Shown piece after piece: positions 26,695-35,669 of a stretch of 51,363 nucleotides of DNA. The stretch lies in NCBI GenBank assembly GCA_937894565.1, contig CALBHK010000397.1, positions 1 to 51,363 of the forward strand, in the 5' to 3' direction. Position 1 is the first letter of the stretch, and the number at the start of each line of letters is the position of its first letter. The notes beneath the pieces were generated by a model, which did not search any database, was not told where the DNA came from, and worked only from the letters and a program-made list of their open reading frames with translations. A program made the position numbers and the translations under genes. The DNA comes from an uncultured Chlamydiae bacterium (GTDB lineage Bacteria; Chlamydiota; Chlamydiia; Chlamydiales; CALBHK01).

Positions 26695-27911
26695 AAATGA
26701 AAATATTTTATTCGATTACAGGGATAGCTCTTTTAATGAGTAGTATAGTGGCTTGGCAGTTTTGGTCATCATCACCACTCAAAAAAGAGATTGCTTCGTT
26801 AGAAATCGCCGAAGCAAATCCTCATGGTCATACTGACGAGCACGGCCATAGCGAAGAAAATATTATTCCACTTTCATCGGATCAAATTAAAGATCTGGAT
26901 ATTCAAACAAAAATAGCAGGTCCTGGAGAATTGTCTGTGACCATTTCCACTAGAGGAAAAATTATATTGCATCCCGATAGGCTAGCTCACATTTTGCCTA
27001 AAATCTCTGGAGTAGCTAAAGAAGCTCGAAAAAACATTGGAGATCGAGTTAAAGAAGGTGAAGTCTTAGCTATTTTGGAAAGTCGTGAAATGGCAGATAT
27101 CAAAGCGAATTATTTAGCAGCTAAAGAGAAAGAAAGCCTTGCCCTTTCTCTTTTAGACCGTGAAAAACGTTTACATGAGAAGAAAGTTTCTGCTGAACAG
27201 GATTATTTAAATGCAAAATCAGCTTATGCAGAAGCTAAAATTAATGTTCAATTATCCGACCAAAAACTCCATGCCTTTGGGATTGAGGATGAAGAAATCA
27301 AAGAGCTTTCTAATGAACATAACCCTGATTTAAGACTTTACGACATCCGATCTCCTATGGATGGAATTGTGATCGCTCGTCACATTAATAAGGGGGAATT
27401 TATTGAAAATACGACGACGATTTACGAGATTGCTGATCTTAGCATCATCTGGATAGAGATCGGGATATATCCAAAGGATCTTGTGAGGGTAAAAGAGGGA
27501 CAAATGGTGGATATTTCTCTTCCTGTAGATGGAAAGATCGCACAGGCAAAAATAATCTATCTTAGTCCGATCATTCAAGATGAAACTATAACGGCTAAAG
27601 CTGTAGCCGAATTGACAAATCCGAGTGGAAACTGGCGCCCTGGTTCCTTTGTTAAGGTAAATATTGCAACTGAAAATGTTTTTGTTCCCCTTGTCATATC
27701 TAAAGAGGCGATTCAAGAGATCGAAGGCAAAGATTTTGTTTTTGTAAAAGTACCTGAAGGTTTTGAAAAAAGACAAACCCAAGTAGGTGTTAGCGACGAT
27801 AAAAATGTTGAAATTCTTTCAGGCTTAAGTGCAGGAGAAGAATACGCCTCTTCAAAAACATTTTTATTGAAAGCTGATTTAAGCAAAAAAGAAGCGGAGC
27901 ATGAACACTGA
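26691..27911 (+). CDS. czcB: RND periplasmic adaptor, CzcB-like
   Basis: A 406-residue membrane-fusion protein. An N-terminal membrane anchor (IFYSITGIALLMSSIVAWQF) is followed by a His-rich metal-binding segment (NPHGHTDEHGHSEE, about residues 43-56). The barrel-sandwich/lipoyl half-motif is KISGVAKEARKNIGDRVKEG followed by EVLAILESREMADIKANY, then a helical hairpin, then RSPMDGIVIARHINKGEF. A beta-barrel domain and a C-terminal EHEH end it. These features fit CzcB/CnrB adaptors for divalent cations (Zn, Co, Cd or Ni). It links inner pump and outer channel. Confidence 0.87.
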   Translation: MKMKIFYSITGIALLMSSIVAWQFWSSSPLKKEIASLEIAEANPHGHTDEHGHSEENIIPLSSDQIKDLDIQTKIAGPGELSVTISTRGKIILHPDRLAHILPKISGVAKEARKNIGDRVKEGEVLAILESREMADIKANYLAAKEKESLALSLLDREKRLHEKKVSAEQDYLNAKSAYAEAKINVQLSDQKLHAFGIEDEEIKELSNEHNPDLRLYDIRSPMDGIVIARHINKGEFIENTTTIYEIADLSIIWIEIGIYPKDLVRVKEGQMVDISLPVDGKIAQAKIIYLSPIIQDETITAKAVAELTNPSGNWRPGSFVKVNIATENVFVPLVISKEAIQEIEGKDFVFVKVPEGFEKRQTQVGVSDDKNVEILSGLSAGEEYASSKTFLLKADLSKKEAEHEH

Positions 27912-30900
27912 TGATTGAAAAAATTCTAAGATTTTCTATCCACTATCCTCTGGCTATCATTCTATTCACCTTAGTCGTGACTGGATTTGGTATCTATTCA
28001 TTTACTCGTCTTCCGATAGATGCTGTTCCAGATATCACTAACAATCAAGTCCAGATCAATACAACGTTACCAGGATTTTCTCCCATCCAAATAGAAAAAC
28101 AGGTGACTTATGTCATTGAAACCGCATTAGCAGGCATCCCTGGCCTACAGATGACGCGATCTATTTCTAGAAATGCTTTTTCTCAAGTCACCGCTATTTT
28201 TGATGATGATGTGAATATCTATTTTGCTCGGCAACAAATTAATGAACGCCTAAGTGAAATCAAAGAAAACCTTCCACAAGGTGCAGATCCAAGAATGGGA
28301 CCTGTATCTACAGGACTGGGTGAAGTTTATATGTGGACTGTAGATTTTAAGCATCCTAATGGAAAAGGAGCAGAACTTAAAGAAGGATCACCAGGTTGGC
28401 AGAAAGATGGAAGATATCTATCCCCAGAAGGTCAATTCTTAAACACAGATATTGAAAAGGCTTCTTATTTAAGAACAGTTCAAGACTGGATTGTCAAACC
28501 TCAGTTGAAAGGAGTTAAAGGATTAGCTGGTGTCGATTCTATTGGAGGATACGTCAGACAGTATCACGTAGAACCAAACCTTGAGCGTATGATTGCTCTT
28601 GGTTTAAGCTTTGATGACATTATTTCTAGCTTAAAAAAAAACAATGCCAGTGTTGGACCTGGATATATTGAAAAGAAGGGAGAAAGCTTACTTATCAAAT
28701 CGGATGAGCGTTTAGATGCTCCTATCCAAATCGAAACCATTGTTTTAGCGACAATAGAAGGTATCCCAATTCGAGTCAGGGATATTGCGGAAGTTATCAT
28801 CGGGAAAGAGATGCGGACAGGTAGCGCTAGCAAGGATGGTCACGAAGCAGTGGTTGGAACCGCTTTGATGTTGATTGGAGCAAATAGCCGAACGGTATCC
28901 CAAGCCGTAGATGAGAAACTCAAAGAGATCAATAAAACACTTCCTTCAGATATCGAAGCCAAAGCTGTTTTAAATCGTACTAAGCTTGTAAATGCAACCA
29001 TTAAAACGGTAGTAAGCAACCTAGGTGAAGGAGCCATTCTAGTCATTGCAGTGTTATTTTTATTTCTAGGTCAATTTAGAGCAGCATTGATTACTGCTAT
29101 GGTAATTCCTCTCTCCATGCTTATGACAGCCACAGGTATGGTTCAGTCCAAGATTAGTGGAAACCTAATGAGTCTTGGCGCTATTGACTTCGGTTTAATC
29201 GTTGACGGGGCTGTGATTATTACCGAAAACTGTTTAAGGAGATTAACGCAAAAGCAACATGAGCTTGGAAGAACTTTAGAGCTTAGTGAACGTCTGCAAG
29301 AGGTTTTAACAGCAAGCAAAGAGATGATTCAACCAACTGTATTTGGACAAGCCATCATTATCACCGTTTATATTCCTATTTTAACTCTTACCGGAGTTGA
29401 AGGAAAAATGTTTCACCCTATGGCCATGACAGTCATTTTCGCTCTGGTATCAGCATTTGTGCTTTCCCTTACCTTTGTACCTGCCATGATCGCTGTTTTT
29501 GTTAAAGGTCATTTAAAAGAGAAAGAAAATAAAATAGTTGAGTACTCAAAAAGGATTTATAGCCCGATTTTAGATCAATCCTTGAAATTCCCTTGGTGGA
29601 CTATATCTTCCGGCGTTGTCATTTTTGCCCTGTCTCTTATCTTATTTTATCAACTAGGGCAAGAATTTGTTCCAACTCTTGATGAAAGAGACATTGCCAT
29701 GCATGCAGTGCGAATCCCAAGCACTTCCCTCACTCAATCAACTGAAATGCAAACCATGGTTGAGAAAACGATCAAGAAATTTCCTCAAGTTGCTTATGTA
29801 TATTCTAAAACAGGAACTGCAGAAATGGCTTCAGACCCGATGCCACCTAATGTTTCTGATACATTCATCATTCTTAAACCAAGAGAGGAGTGGCCAGAGC
29901 CTAATTTAGACAAAACAAACTTGATCGAACTGATCCAAACTGAAGTAAATAAAATACCAGGAAATAACTATGAATTTACTCAACCTATTGAAATGCGATT
30001 TAATGAATTGATTTCTGGAGTAAGAAGTGATTTAGCTGTGAAGATTTATGGAGATGATTTTGACGTTATGCAGAGAGCAGCAGATCATATTGCTAATATT
30101 CTTAGAAAAATTCCTGGATCAGCTGATGTTAAAATAGCTCAAACAAAAGGATTACCTGTTTTAGACGTGAAAATCGACAGAGAAGCAGCCAGTCGCCTAG
30201 GTATTAATGTTTCTGAAGGATTAGATGTTTTAGCTATAGCAGCGGGAGGGGGAAAAGCAGGACAAATTTTTGAAGGTGACCGTCGCTTTGATATATTGGT
30301 TAGACTTCCAGAAACACAGCGGGAAGATATTAAGGCATTAGGAAACCTACCAATTCCACTCCCTGTAAAGGAAAATTCTGGAAATAAGACCAAGGCGCAC
30401 TTTCCTTATGTCCCCTTAAGCGAAATAGCTGAACTTAAAGTTTCTGAAGGATTGAATGAAATTCGTCGAGAAGATGGGAAGCGTTTTATTGCTGTTCAAG
30501 CCAATGTACGTGGAAGAGATTTAGGATCTTACGTCGAAGAAGCTAAGAAAAAGATTCAAGACGAAGTCAAGATACCAGATGGCTATTGGCTCAATTGGGG
30601 TGGACAGTTTGAAAATTTGATTTCAGCTAGACAACGTTTATTTATTGTTGTTCCCATTTGCCTAGGTCTTATATTTCTTCTACTATATACCGCTTTTAAC
30701 TCAGTACGCTATGCACTATTAGTTTTTAGTGGAGTGCCTCTTGCTTTAACAGGCGGAATCGTTGCTCTCTGGATAAGAGATATGCCTTTTTCAATTTCTG
30801 CAGCCGTTGGATTTATTGCTTTATCTGGAATAGCTGTTCTCAATGGACTTGTTCTCATCACATATATTAATCAGCTTCTCGCCGAAAAAGATGACCTTAA

Positions 30901-31165
30901 TTTAGCCATAAAAGAAGGATCCCTAACAAGGCTTCGTCCAGTTCTCATGACAGCTTTAGTGGCTTCCTTAGGATTTGTGCCAATGGCACTTGCGACTGGA
31001 ACAGGGGCTGAGGTTCAAAAACCTTTGGCGACAGTCGTCATTGGCGGATTGATTAGCTCAACCCTTCTTACACTAATTTTGCTACCTGCTCTTTATCATA
31101 CTTTTTCTCCCGCCCACTATAAGAAAAGCAAATACTTAAATTTTAACGGAAATGACAAATCATGA
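27911..31165 (+). CDS. czcA: Heavy-metal RND efflux pump, CzcA-like
   Basis: A 1084-residue inner-membrane proton antiporter of normal HME-RND length. The transmembrane motif DFGLIVDGAVIITENC has D426, D432 and E439, which correspond to the proton-relay residues of Cupriavidus CzcA. Other family signatures: LPIDAVPDITNNQVQINTTL, RQQINERLSEIKENLPQGAD, SKTGTAEMASDPMPPN, and GFIALSGIAVLNGLVLITYI. The start overlaps the adaptor stop (TGATG). It exports divalent metals from the periplasm or cytosol. Cd/Co/Zn is the most likely class, but exact substrate cannot be read. Confidence 0.92.
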   Translation: MIEKILRFSIHYPLAIILFTLVVTGFGIYSFTRLPIDAVPDITNNQVQINTTLPGFSPIQIEKQVTYVIETALAGIPGLQMTRSISRNAFSQVTAIFDDDVNIYFARQQINERLSEIKENLPQGADPRMGPVSTGLGEVYMWTVDFKHPNGKGAELKEGSPGWQKDGRYLSPEGQFLNTDIEKASYLRTVQDWIVKPQLKGVKGLAGVDSIGGYVRQYHVEPNLERMIALGLSFDDIISSLKKNNASVGPGYIEKKGESLLIKSDERLDAPIQIETIVLATIEGIPIRVRDIAEVIIGKEMRTGSASKDGHEAVVGTALMLIGANSRTVSQAVDEKLKEINKTLPSDIEAKAVLNRTKLVNATIKTVVSNLGEGAILVIAVLFLFLGQFRAALITAMVIPLSMLMTATGMVQSKISGNLMSLGAIDFGLIVDGAVIITENCLRRLTQKQHELGRTLELSERLQEVLTASKEMIQPTVFGQAIIITVYIPILTLTGVEGKMFHPMAMTVIFALVSAFVLSLTFVPAMIAVFVKGHLKEKENKIVEYSKRIYSPILDQSLKFPWWTISSGVVIFALSLILFYQLGQEFVPTLDERDIAMHAVRIPSTSLTQSTEMQTMVEKTIKKFPQVAYVYSKTGTAEMASDPMPPNVSDTFIILKPREEWPEPNLDKTNLIELIQTEVNKIPGNNYEFTQPIEMRFNELISGVRSDLAVKIYGDDFDVMQRAADHIANILRKIPGSADVKIAQTKGLPVLDVKIDREAASRLGINVSEGLDVLAIAAGGGKAGQIFEGDRRFDILVRLPETQREDIKALGNLPIPLPVKENSGNKTKAHFPYVPLSEIAELKVSEGLNEIRREDGKRFIAVQANVRGRDLGSYVEEAKKKIQDEVKIPDGYWLNWGGQFENLISARQRLFIVVPICLGLIFLLLYTAFNSVRYALLVFSGVPLALTGGIVALWIRDMPFSISAAVGFIALSGIAVLNGLVLITYINQLLAEKDDLNLAIKEGSLTRLRPVLMTALVASLGFVPMALATGTGAEVQKPLATVVIGGLISSTLLTLILLPALYHTFSPAHYKKSKYLNFNGNDKS

Positions 31166-33039
31166 ACTTACCACAAGATACAAAATTCCGATGGCTGATC
31201 TTCTCGCTTGTATTAGTAGCAGTATTTGAGGTTCTTTCTTTGTCTGGTTGGGATTTACCACATGTAATTGCCATCCCATTATTTTTATCTATTATTCTTT
31301 TTATTGGCCATCACACCTTGCTTGAAGGATTTCAAGCTCTATTCCAGTTAAATTTCAAAAGCATCAATTTTCTGATGACAATTGCTGTAATTGGAGCTTT
31401 TTACTTAGAGAAATATGAAGAAGCCGCAATTGTAATTGTTCTGTATAATCTTGCAGAAAAACTTGAAGACCTTGGAATACAACAAAGTAAAACATCTCTT
31501 AGCAGCCTGGCAGAAAAAATGCCTAAAACCGCCTTCATCAAGGGAAGGGAGTATCCTGTTCCGGTTAGTCAAGTAAAGATTGATGATGTGCTAGTGGTAA
31601 AGCCGGGAGAAATGATTCCTTTGGATGGCAAAGTTCTTTTTGGATTCACAGCGGTTGATGAAGCGACGATCACAGGCGAGCCTATTGCAAAAGACAAAAT
31701 GGTAGGGGATTTCGTTTTTGCAGGGACATTGAATAAACAGGGTTATATTGAAGTTAAAGTGACTAAACTTTCAAAAGATACCACACTGGCAAAGATCCAA
31801 GAGATCACTCTTCAAGCCTTTCAAGCTAAAGCTCACACTCAGAAATTTATTGAAACTTTTTCAAGTTATTACACTCCTTCTGTCATACTCTTGGCTTTTT
31901 TATGGATGATCATTCCACCTTACTTTTTCTCAATACCTTTTGATCAGAGTTTTCAAAATGCACTAACTTTACTTGTCATTGCTTGCCCGTGTGCTCTAGT
32001 CATATCTACTCCTGTATCCATCTATTCAGCTCTCGGAAATGCAGCTAGTAAGGGCATTTTGATTAAAGGTGGCAGATATTTAGAAGCTATTGGGAAAATT
32101 AAGGCAATTGCTTTAGATAAAACTAGAACTCTCACGTTTGGCAATCCCATCGTAACGGATGTAATCCCATTTGGATCTAATACAAAAGAACATCTTTTAA
32201 GTTGCGCTGCTGGTATTGAAATTCAATCAGAACACCCTCTTGCTAAAAGTATTGTTCAAGCAGCTAAAGCAGAAAAATACGTACCACATTCTGTAGAAAA
32301 TTTCCAAATAAAAATGGGCAAAGGAGCCCAAGCTGATTGTCTAGTATGTGAAGATAAACATCACTGCATAGGAAAATTAGAATTCATTTTAGAAGAACAT
32401 CATGTCCCCCAAGAAGTTATTGAAAAAATGGATTTATTACAAAAAGAAGGAAAAACTGTCATCCTCATCTGCACTCACAAGGAAGTAGAAGGGGTAATAG
32501 GACTCTTGGATGAGGTTCGTCCAGAAAGTAAACAGGTAATCCTAAACATTAAAAGTCTTGGAATCATTCCTGTGATGTTAACAGGAGACAATCCCACATC
32601 TGCCCAGGCGATAGCTAAAATGGTAGGTATTGCTGATGTGAAGTCAAGCCTTCTTCCCGAAGACAAAGCAAAGGAAATACAAATCCTTTTAGATAAGTAC
32701 AAATCTGTTGCCATGGTAGGGGATGGGATTAATGATGCTCCTGCTCTAGCTCTCTCTAGCGTTGGAATTACAATGAGCGAATTGGGAAGTGATACAGCTA
32801 TTGAGGCCGCTTCTATTGTCATTCTCAGTGACTACTTAAACAGAATTCCATTCTTAATTAAGCTAGGCAGAAAAGCACTCCAAACAATTCGTTTGAATAT
32901 ATTTTTAGCCATAGCAATAAAACTCATTTTCATCACATTGGCATTGTTTGGAATGAGCAACTTGGCATTAGCCATTTTTGCTGATGTCGGGGTCACTGTG
33001 ATCGTTATCCTGAATAGTTTGAGGCTAGCGCATGCTTAA
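31162..33039 (+). CDS. P1B-type heavy-metal ATPase lacking an N-terminal metal domain
   Basis: A 625-residue P-type ATPase starting in an ATGA overlap with czcA. Motifs: TGEP at 171-174 (A domain), CPC at 275-277 in transmembrane helix 6 (metal class), phosphorylation site DKT at 319-321, SEHPLAKSI (P1B HP motif), and GDGINDAP. No N-terminal HMA (CxxC) domain is present. The phosphorylation loop reads DKTRTLT; the usual residue after DKT is Gly, here Arg322 (AGA, one base from GGA). Placement with czcCBA fits Zn/Cd export feeding the RND pump, an arrangement also seen in amoeba-associated bacteria. Confidence 0.88.
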   Translation: MNLPQDTKFRWLIFSLVLVAVFEVLSLSGWDLPHVIAIPLFLSIILFIGHHTLLEGFQALFQLNFKSINFLMTIAVIGAFYLEKYEEAAIVIVLYNLAEKLEDLGIQQSKTSLSSLAEKMPKTAFIKGREYPVPVSQVKIDDVLVVKPGEMIPLDGKVLFGFTAVDEATITGEPIAKDKMVGDFVFAGTLNKQGYIEVKVTKLSKDTTLAKIQEITLQAFQAKAHTQKFIETFSSYYTPSVILLAFLWMIIPPYFFSIPFDQSFQNALTLLVIACPCALVISTPVSIYSALGNAASKGILIKGGRYLEAIGKIKAIALDKTRTLTFGNPIVTDVIPFGSNTKEHLLSCAAGIEIQSEHPLAKSIVQAAKAEKYVPHSVENFQIKMGKGAQADCLVCEDKHHCIGKLEFILEEHHVPQEVIEKMDLLQKEGKTVILICTHKEVEGVIGLLDEVRPESKQVILNIKSLGIIPVMLTGDNPTSAQAIAKMVGIADVKSSLLPEDKAKEIQILLDKYKSVAMVGDGINDAPALALSSVGITMSELGSDTAIEAASIVILSDYLNRIPFLIKLGRKALQTIRLNIFLAIAIKLIFITLALFGMSNLALAIFADVGVTVIVILNSLRLAHA

Positions 33040-33078
33040 AAAAATGTCACCCCTTGAAAGCGGAAGGAGACCTCTGCG

Positions 33079-33374
33079 ATGGAGAGATTATCGATTTCTG
33101 CCGCTTGGGAAGCAGTATTAAAAAAGGCGACGCTAAGACACCGGTGATTGGGATAACAATGGACGATCCATATAAAATGGATCAGCGAGCCGGAGTTTTC
33201 CTTCGGTCATTGCAGGATTTAGAACGTTGTGTTGATGGATGGAGCGTTAAGCCTTGTGCAGGGAAAATATTTTCTCTCAATATGGCGGATGACGGTACTA
33301 TACAATCGCCTCATCGAATTCTTTTAGGACAGGTAGAAACTGCAAAAAATCCGAAAATTCCTATGGGACTTTAG
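33079..33374 (+). pseudogene. Small gene with an in-phase A_AAA_AAG site; frameshifted or slippage-dependent
   Basis: An ATG at 33079 has a strong AAGGAG nine bases upstream but its frame stops after 22 codons (MERLSISAAWEAVLKK, then ATLRHR). An overlapping open frame one base back continues to 33374 (GDAKTPVIGITMDDPYKMDQ and on). The junction is A_AAA_AAG at 33120-33126, in phase with the ATG frame, the same heptamer as E. coli dnaX. A -1 slip would give a protein of about 97 residues. The alternative is a one-base loss in an A run. No family is recognised. It follows the P-type ATPase by 40 bp. Confidence 0.5.
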
Positions 33375-33476
33375 TGACGTTCGTTTAAGCTCACCTTCTA
33401 GAAGGGGTCAAAAAATAGTTCACAAAAAGCCAAGTCTGCTTTTGCTGCTACTTTTTACATCTTAAAAATCGAGCAT

Positions 33477-33565
33477 TAAACAGCCTCTTTTGCTGTTTCC
33501 TGCTACTTTTTTTAATACATAAATCAAGCAGCAAACGGCTATTTTATCGATTTGCTGCTTGATTT
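33477..33565. repeat. Double-hairpin element B
   Basis: Hairpin 1: AAACAGC (33478-33484) with GCTGTTT (33492-33498). Next comes a 31-bp segment, 33488-33518, that matches element A position for position at about nine of ten sites. Hairpin 2: perfect 15-bp arms at 33521-33535 and 33551-33565 (AAATCAAGCAGCAAA and complement). A preceding segment from about 33440 (TTTTGCTGCTACTTTTTACA) looks like a partial third copy. It lies between the metal operon and the AAA ATPase gene, in the same orientation as A and C. Confidence 0.68.
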
Positions 33566-33614
33566 TTCTTTCTATCCTAAGTATGCTCGTGCCATAAGGA
33601 ATGTAGGAGTTAAA

Positions 33615-35045
33615 ATGAAACCATCTCAGTTTATAGGACGTGAAGCCGAAATGACCCGGCTTAAAGGGCTTTTAGAAAAAAAAAGCGCTAGTCTTATTGT
33701 TGTCAGGGGTAGAAGACGTATTGGAAAAAGCAGGCTTCTTTCAGAATTTGGAAAAGAAATGAAAAGCTACTTCTTTTCTGGAAATCCTCCGGTTCGCAAA
33801 ACAACAGCCCAAACTCAGCGAAATGACTTTGCACGTCAGCTTGAGAGAGCAGGTATCCCTGGTGTTAAGCCAGATGATTGGAGCAATCTCTTCTGGTATC
33901 TCTCCAAGGAAACTAAAAAAGGTCGAGTTCTTATTGTATTCGATGAAATCTCATGGATGGGAGGAAAAGATCCTCATTTTCTAGGACACTTGAAAACTGC
34001 TTGGGATATGTATTTTAGCAAAAATCCACACTTAATTATTGCGCTTTGTGGATCCGTATCTTCATGGATTGAAAAAAATATCCTAAGCAATACAGGATTT
34101 TTGGGAAGAATTACCCTCGATCTTGTGCTTGAAGAGCTTCCATTAGAGGTTTGTAATGCTTTCTGGCATCCAAAAGAAAAGCGTATTACTCCTTATGAAA
34201 AGTTCAAGCTGTTATCCGTAATAGGAGGTGTTCCGCTTTATTTGGAACAAATCAAACCAAATCTTCCTGCAGAGCGAAATATCCAAGATCTCTGTTTTAC
34301 TAAAGGAGGATTGCTTGTGCGAGAATTCGATGAGATATTCTCTGATCTTTTTTCTCGTACTAAAGCTAGACATAAAGAAATTGTCCTCTGTCTTGCCAAT
34401 GGTCCAAAAGAGCTTGTTCAAATTTGCAATGAATTAGGGAAAAGTGTGGGGGGGATATTCAGTAAACATTTAGATGAATTGGTAAAAGCAGGCTTTGTAA
34501 AAAGGGACTTTACATGGGATCTAAAAAATGGAAAAGAAGGAAAACTGAGCCGTTATCGATTAAGTGATAATTATTTACGCTTTTATTTGAAATATATAGC
34601 TCCTAATCGTTCTAACATCGAAAAAGAAAGTTTTTCCACTTTAATAACCCAACTTCCTGGGTGGGAAGGTATCATGGGATTACAGTTTGAGAATCTTGTT
34701 GTCCATAACAGAAAAACTCTCTGGAAGATGTTAGGGATCTCTCCTGAGGAAATAATAATGGAGGGCCCATTTTTTCAGAGTCATACGACCAAGCAAGCCG
34801 GATGCCAAATTGACTATATGATCCAAACTCGCTTCCTTAATCTATATGTGTGCGAGGTTAAATTCTCTAGGAGTCTGGTCGGCAATAAAATCATTGAGGA
34901 AATGGAAAATAAAATAAAGAATTTAAAAATTCCTAGAAACTGCTCCATTAGACCTGTTCTGATTCATGTGAATGGGGTTGAGGAGAGTGTTTTGGATGAG
35001 AGATATTTTGATAAAGTAATCGATTTCGGACAACTTTTAGAGTGA
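33615..35045 (+). CDS. AAA ATPase with C-terminal DUF234 nuclease-like domain
   Basis: A 476-residue protein started at the ATG at 33615 (GGAG six bases upstream) rather than an earlier in-frame ATG. The N-terminal ATPase has Walker A GRRRIGKS (32-39), Walker B LIVFDE (106-111) and the sensor-like ALCGSVSSWIE. A winged-helix-like middle follows. The C-terminal DUF234 region has GLQFENLV, D400 in QIDY, and E414-K416 in CEVKF, the order of a PD-(D/E)XK nuclease core. Such genes occur in archaea and many environmental chlamydiae, with unknown roles. This copy is bracketed by double-hairpin elements B and C. Confidence 0.82.
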   Translation: MKPSQFIGREAEMTRLKGLLEKKSASLIVVRGRRRIGKSRLLSEFGKEMKSYFFSGNPPVRKTTAQTQRNDFARQLERAGIPGVKPDDWSNLFWYLSKETKKGRVLIVFDEISWMGGKDPHFLGHLKTAWDMYFSKNPHLIIALCGSVSSWIEKNILSNTGFLGRITLDLVLEELPLEVCNAFWHPKEKRITPYEKFKLLSVIGGVPLYLEQIKPNLPAERNIQDLCFTKGGLLVREFDEIFSDLFSRTKARHKEIVLCLANGPKELVQICNELGKSVGGIFSKHLDELVKAGFVKRDFTWDLKNGKEGKLSRYRLSDNYLRFYLKYIAPNRSNIEKESFSTLITQLPGWEGIMGLQFENLVVHNRKTLWKMLGISPEEIIMEGPFFQSHTTKQAGCQIDYMIQTRFLNLYVCEVKFSRSLVGNKIIEEMENKIKNLKIPRNCSIRPVLIHVNGVEESVLDERYFDKVIDFGQLLE

Positions 35046-35060
35046 TATTTAACTTTTTTA

Positions 35061-35203
35061 ATCCCGAAATCGACACATTGCTGATTTCGGGATCAAAATT
35101 TTTGTTCATTTTTCGATCCCCAAATCGACATTTTGCAGATTTATGGACACATTTGAATTCTGAAAAAAGAATCAGCAAATCTGCAAAATGTCGATTTGGG
35201 GAT
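35061..35203. repeat. Double-hairpin element C with a perfect 27-bp inverted repeat
   Basis: Hairpin 1: ATCCCGAAATC (35061-35071) with its complement at 35083-35093, followed by a T-rich spacer; it could terminate the ATPase transcript. Hairpin 2: perfect 27-bp arms at 35116-35142 and 35177-35203 around a 34-nt loop. The arm contains CAAATCGACA, also present in hairpin 2 of element A. Both the order (short hairpin, T-rich spacer, long hairpin) and orientation match A and B. Confidence 0.72.
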
Positions 35204-35277
35204 GGATCACTCTTTAATATTCCTTCCGGAAGCATTGACATAATTAATCATAAAAGCATTAGACACTTGCGTCATTA

Positions 35278-35631
35278 TCAAGAGAAACGAGGCGTATACT
35301 CAAGATCATTTTTGCTGGTCAATTTATGGTTATCTCCTTGCTCATATTGAGAATCGTTGATTAGCACTTTGAATTCACATAAATTAAATGACTTGTCAGT
35401 TTCCCAAACCCATTCGTTAGGCCGTGTATTCATTAACATTATTCCCTTATCCCAGCTGAGGTCAACCCCGCTCCCTCTAATAAAAATACTATTGTTAAAT
35501 CCCACATCATAATGAATCACAACACGAGTAAGCTCAGCTTTTGCTTTCTTTTTATCATTAGTTTGAACAGGACTAGAAGTTGTTGAATTTGTTTCTGATG
35601 GCTTTAAGGGTGCGTTTTTTGTAAGTGTCAT
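35278..35631 (-). CDS. Small starch-binding-like (CBM20/48-like) protein
   Basis: A 117-residue protein. The first 35 residues are polar and Lys/Thr/Ser-rich. The remainder (RVVIHYDVGFNNSIFIRGSG, VDLSWDKGIMLMNTRPNEW, FEFKV-like CEFKVLINDSQYEQG, and NHKL) has the strand order of a carbohydrate-binding Ig-like domain of the CBM20/CBM48 type, with two Trp residues that could stack on sugar rings. It lies just downstream of glgC on the same strand, which supports a link to glycogen metabolism. Both the fold and the link are inferred. Confidence 0.55.
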   Translation of the reverse strand: MTLTKNAPLKPSETNSTTSSPVQTNDKKKAKAELTRVVIHYDVGFNNSIFIRGSGVDLSWDKGIMLMNTRPNEWVWETDKSFNLCEFKVLINDSQYEQGDNHKLTSKNDLEYTPRFS

Positions 35632-35669
35632 ACATATCTCCTTTTAAATTTTTTAAAAACTTCAGTGCA

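Noticed and set aside
35042..35350. 102-codon open frame downstream of the ATPase gene
   Set aside because: Its protein is mostly a translation of the inverted repeats in element C. It overlaps the end of the gene at 35278.
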